The notes beneath the pieces were generated by a model. That model ran no database searches. It was not told where the DNA came from and saw nothing but the letters and a program-made list of their open reading frames with translations. A stretch of DNA of 64,000 nucleotides from Nocardia pneumoniae NBRC 100136 (GTDB lineage Bacteria > Actinomycetota > Actinomycetes > Mycobacteriales > Mycobacteriaceae): the NCBI RefSeq assembly GCF_000308755.1, contig NZ_BAGF01000151.1, forward strand, positions 121,043 to 185,042, in the 5' to 3' direction. The position numbers and the translations under genes were made by a program. This document shows positions 61,872 through 64,000 of the stretch, piece after piece. Numbering within the stretch: position 1 is the stretch's first letter; each line of letters begins with the position of its first letter.

Positions 61872-62724
61872 ACTGGCGCCCTCAGATCTCCTGCGCCAGC
61901 CGCGGCCAGGCCCTGGTGCTGAGTTCGCAACCACTGCAAAACTTTCCCGGAGCGCGGTTCGCCAGTTCTTGCGGGGGATGTAGCCGAGCTTGCGTGTCGC
62001 GTAGTCGCTGGGACATGGCCACTCCTCGGCGACATGTATCCGGCGAGCTGCTACCACACGAGTGGGAAGGCGCCCGCCATGGCCGCGATGTCTTGGCCCG
62101 CCTCACCGCCGCCCATCGTAGCCACTTCACATCAGCAGCCCGAGAGCCAGCGTCACCATGACAGTGTGCCGACGGCGGGAATCGTGTTGCCTTACGAGAG
62201 TGGCGCAAACAAGAAACCTGCGCTTCAAGCGATGGCGGGAGAATCAGCAGACCGGTCACGAAAGAGGTGACTCCATGCCGGATGCTGTCCCGAATGATGC
62301 TGCGAGTGCTCTCGTCCTAGCACCGCCTCACGAGATCCTCTGTGCGACCATCGAAGCCGATGTCGCCAGCCTTGCCCGATCCCAGGCGTCACTAACCGGC
62401 GGACCGGCATGAGTGAAAACGTGGCCCGTATAGGCGCATTGACACATCTGCGACCTCACACGCGCCTTAAATCAATGGCGGCTCTTAGTCGGCGAGTGAG
62501 GACCGGTTGATCGCTTGTATCCGGTCGAGATCGTCGAGTCGTCCGGCCAGAGGGTCGGGGGGCGTCATCTGTTCACGATATGGCCGAGCAGTGGGCTCGG
62601 CTCGCTCGAACCCTGCCAGCAGGGCCGGGTTCGGCCATCGCCGTCGCTGGCTGTGTTTCGTTTCGGCGAAGGGTATATATCGCCGCCGACCTGGGGCCTG
62701 TCGTCGGCGGGCGCTGGTTGGAAC
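61872..62724. other. Region without a well-supported gene
   Basis: About 850 bp between the response regulator and the YihY gene. Frames here are short. The leftward frame near 61940-62000 contains DYATRKLGYIPRKNWRTALR, which may be a small gene scrap. A 45-aa rightward frame is listed separately. GC at third positions is irregular, suggesting decayed or non-coding DNA. Confidence 0.35.
62275..62412 (+). CDS. Possible small ORF (45 aa)
   Basis: ATG 62275 is preceded by GAGGTGA with suitable spacing and encodes MPDAVPNDAASALVLAPPHE then ILCATIEADVASLARSQASL. No family is recognised. The good ribosome site is the main support; it could equally be chance in high-GC DNA. Confidence 0.3.
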   Translation: MPDAVPNDAASALVLAPPHEILCATIEADVASLARSQASLTGGPA

Positions 62725-63840
62725 TCATCGATCCCGAGGAGCAGCCGATGTGCGCGCGGATTCGGCGGCTCGGACCGCCTTCTTGTCCGCGTCGTCGAGT
62801 TTGCGCGTGTCGCGTGGGACGGCGAAGGGCTGCAGGTCTTCGGGAAGCCCCTGGGCAATGGCTTTGCCGTGGTCGAGTTCGGCGTTGATCTCGGCTCCGA
62901 GCAGCAGCGCGATATTGGTCAGCCAAAGCCACACGAGGAAGATCACCACCCCGGCAAGCGAGCCGTAGGTCTTGTCGTAGGAGGAGAAGTTGACGATGTA
63001 GACGGAGAACAGTACCGAGATGACCAGCCAGATGAGGACCGCGATCACCCCGCCGGGGCTGATCCACTTGATGCCACCTTGGCGGGCGTTCGGGCTGGCC
63101 CAAAACAGGATGGCCAGCAGCGCCGATACCAGGACGAACAGCACCGGCCATTTGGCGATGTTCCAGATGGTCACCGTGGTGGCACCCAGGCCGAGGAAGT
63201 CGCCGATCTGCTGGGCGACCGGCCCGCTCGCCACCACGATGGCGGCGCTGACGACGAGCAGGATCATCGAGACGATCGTGACGCCGAGCCGGATGGGTGT
63301 GGTCTTCCAGATCGGCCGGCCCTCGCCGATGCCGTAGACGACATTGGAGGCGCGCATGAAGGCCGCCACGTACCCTGACGCAGACCAGAGCGCGACGGCG
63401 AGACCGAGGATCGCGCCCCAGCCTGCGCCGTGTTTCCCGGCCTGCGCTTGGTCGACGAGGGTGCGCACGAAATCCGCGCTCGAACCGGGCGCGATCTGCT
63501 GGGCCTGGTCGACGAGTTCGGCGGCGGCGTTCGGGCCGAGCAGGCCGAGCAGAGAGACCAGGACGATCAGGCCGGGCACGATCGACAACACCGCGTAATA
63601 GGTGAGGGCGGCGGCCAGATCGGTGAGGTTGTCGCGCTGGAACTCTTTGCCCGCGCGCTTGACCACCGCGAGCAGGGAGGGTTTCGACAGGTCGGCCGGG
63701 CTATCGAGCTCGTCGGGGTCCAGATCCGGCCGGGCTCCGGTATCGGTCGCATCGACCGGCGTCCCGAGGTGATCACGGGTATCCGCCGGGTCGGCTCGCT
63801 GGTCCTCGTGCCGTTTCCCTTCACCGTGCTCTTTCGTCAT
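62725..63840 (-). CDS. YihY/BrkB-family inner membrane protein
   Basis: A 371-aa membrane protein. An acidic, hydrophilic N-terminus (~70 residues) precedes the YihY core, with DNLTDLAAALTYYAVLSIVP (the family's signature near TM1), then about six TMs (LIVLVSLLGLLG, GAILGLAVALWSASGYVAAF, LGVTIVSMILLVVSAAIVVA, WPVLFVLVSALLAILFW, AVLIWLVISVLFSVYIV, GVVIFLVWLWLTNIALLLGA) and the end LLGAEINAELDHGKAIAQGL. The family was once called ribonuclease BN; its function is unsettled. ATG 63840 has GAGG upstream; a start 7 codons earlier is possible. Confidence 0.87.
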   Translation of the reverse strand: MTKEHGEGKRHEDQRADPADTRDHLGTPVDATDTGARPDLDPDELDSPADLSKPSLLAVVKRAGKEFQRDNLTDLAAALTYYAVLSIVPGLIVLVSLLGLLGPNAAAELVDQAQQIAPGSSADFVRTLVDQAQAGKHGAGWGAILGLAVALWSASGYVAAFMRASNVVYGIGEGRPIWKTTPIRLGVTIVSMILLVVSAAIVVASGPVAQQIGDFLGLGATTVTIWNIAKWPVLFVLVSALLAILFWASPNARQGGIKWISPGGVIAVLIWLVISVLFSVYIVNFSSYDKTYGSLAGVVIFLVWLWLTNIALLLGAEINAELDHGKAIAQGLPEDLQPFAVPRDTRKLDDADKKAVRAAESARTSAAPRDR

Positions 63841-64000
63841 GGGCTTGCCTCGCTCACACACGTCCGTGCCGGCTTCCCGCCGGTCGCCGGAACCCCGTCG
63901 AACGAGTGGTGCCCGAAGCAGCGCTGCTGAAACTGCTCAGTCGGCTTTCGGGGGCGGGTTCGGCGCGCGGTGTAAGTGCGAATCGCCACAGGGGATGCTG
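63841..64000. other. Upstream region of yihY-type gene, window end
   Basis: 160 bp containing the promoter of the leftward YihY gene. No other feature seen. Confidence 0.4.

Overview
The window is a high-GC chromosomal segment from an actinomycete, most likely Nocardia or a close relative in the Mycobacteriales. That placement is inferred from gene content: a SulP permease fused to a beta-carbonic anhydrase (the Mycobacterium Rv3273 type), a TIGR03084-type protein, MmpL and PapA5-like remnants, many TetR/MarR/IclR regulators, and short ATGA operon overlaps. No rRNA or tRNA gene was recognised and no replication origin is visible.

Layout. (1) 1-6.7 kb: a nitrogen operon with an FAD oxidoreductase (cut by the window edge), a type III glutamine synthetase-like ligase, the split glutamate-synthase-like set glxB-glxC-glxD and an M20 amidohydrolase, ending against a convergent XRE-cupin regulator. 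(2) 7.2-18.5 kb: a TIGR03084 protein, then two versions of an amide-to-acyl-CoA theme: acyl-CoA ligase + isochorismatase-type hydrolase + broken amidase + LuxR regulator, then intact amidase + LuxR regulator + second acyl-CoA ligase. (3) 18.9-28.7 kb: three closely related TetR regulators around a PucR/CdaR-type regulator, an AarF/UbiB kinase, the SulP-carbonic anhydrase fusion, a 60-aa secreted peptide and a MarR regulator. (4) 28.9-40.3 kb: a decayed mobile region with fdhD and murG-like pseudogenes, an unknown 398-aa protein, a small XRE regulator, an AbrB-like gene and tyrosine recombinase that each appear to carry a one-base frameshift, an ISL3-family insertion sequence, a recombinase scrap, a truncated methyltransferase-like gene, two orphan immunity genes (SUFU and Imm49), and pieces of an integrase, a PapA5-like acyltransferase and an MmpL transporter. 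(5) 40.3-56.0 kb: a 15-kb catabolic island. Branch A has flavin reductase, group-D flavin monooxygenase, FAA hydrolase and extradiol-type dioxygenase. A middle operon has three ABM-type proteins and an SDR. Branch B has FAD hydroxylase, a second extradiol-type dioxygenase, a second FAA hydrolase, a periplasmic-binding-fold cytoplasmic protein, a bicupin, an MDR dehydrogenase, an MBL-fold protein, a class II aldolase and a truncated dehydrogenase. MarR and IclR regulators sit at the two internal promoters. (6) 56.0-64 kb: an IS3 scrap, one type I-E-like CRISPR repeat, a quinone oxidoreductase, an MMPL transporter, a two-component system and a YihY/BrkB membrane protein.

The most notable observation is regulatory. 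The promoter between iclR and branch B carries GTCCTG-N5-CAGGAC, followed 21 bp on by ATTTCG-N5-CAGGAC. The same composite element, with identical spacing, occurs at 40287-40324, 7.6 kb away and upstream of branch A. This suggests one IclR regulator co-ordinates both hydroxylation/ring-cleavage/hydrolysis branches, while the middle ABM/SDR operon is controlled separately by MarR at a perfect 13-bp-arm inverted repeat. The substrate is not evident from sequence.
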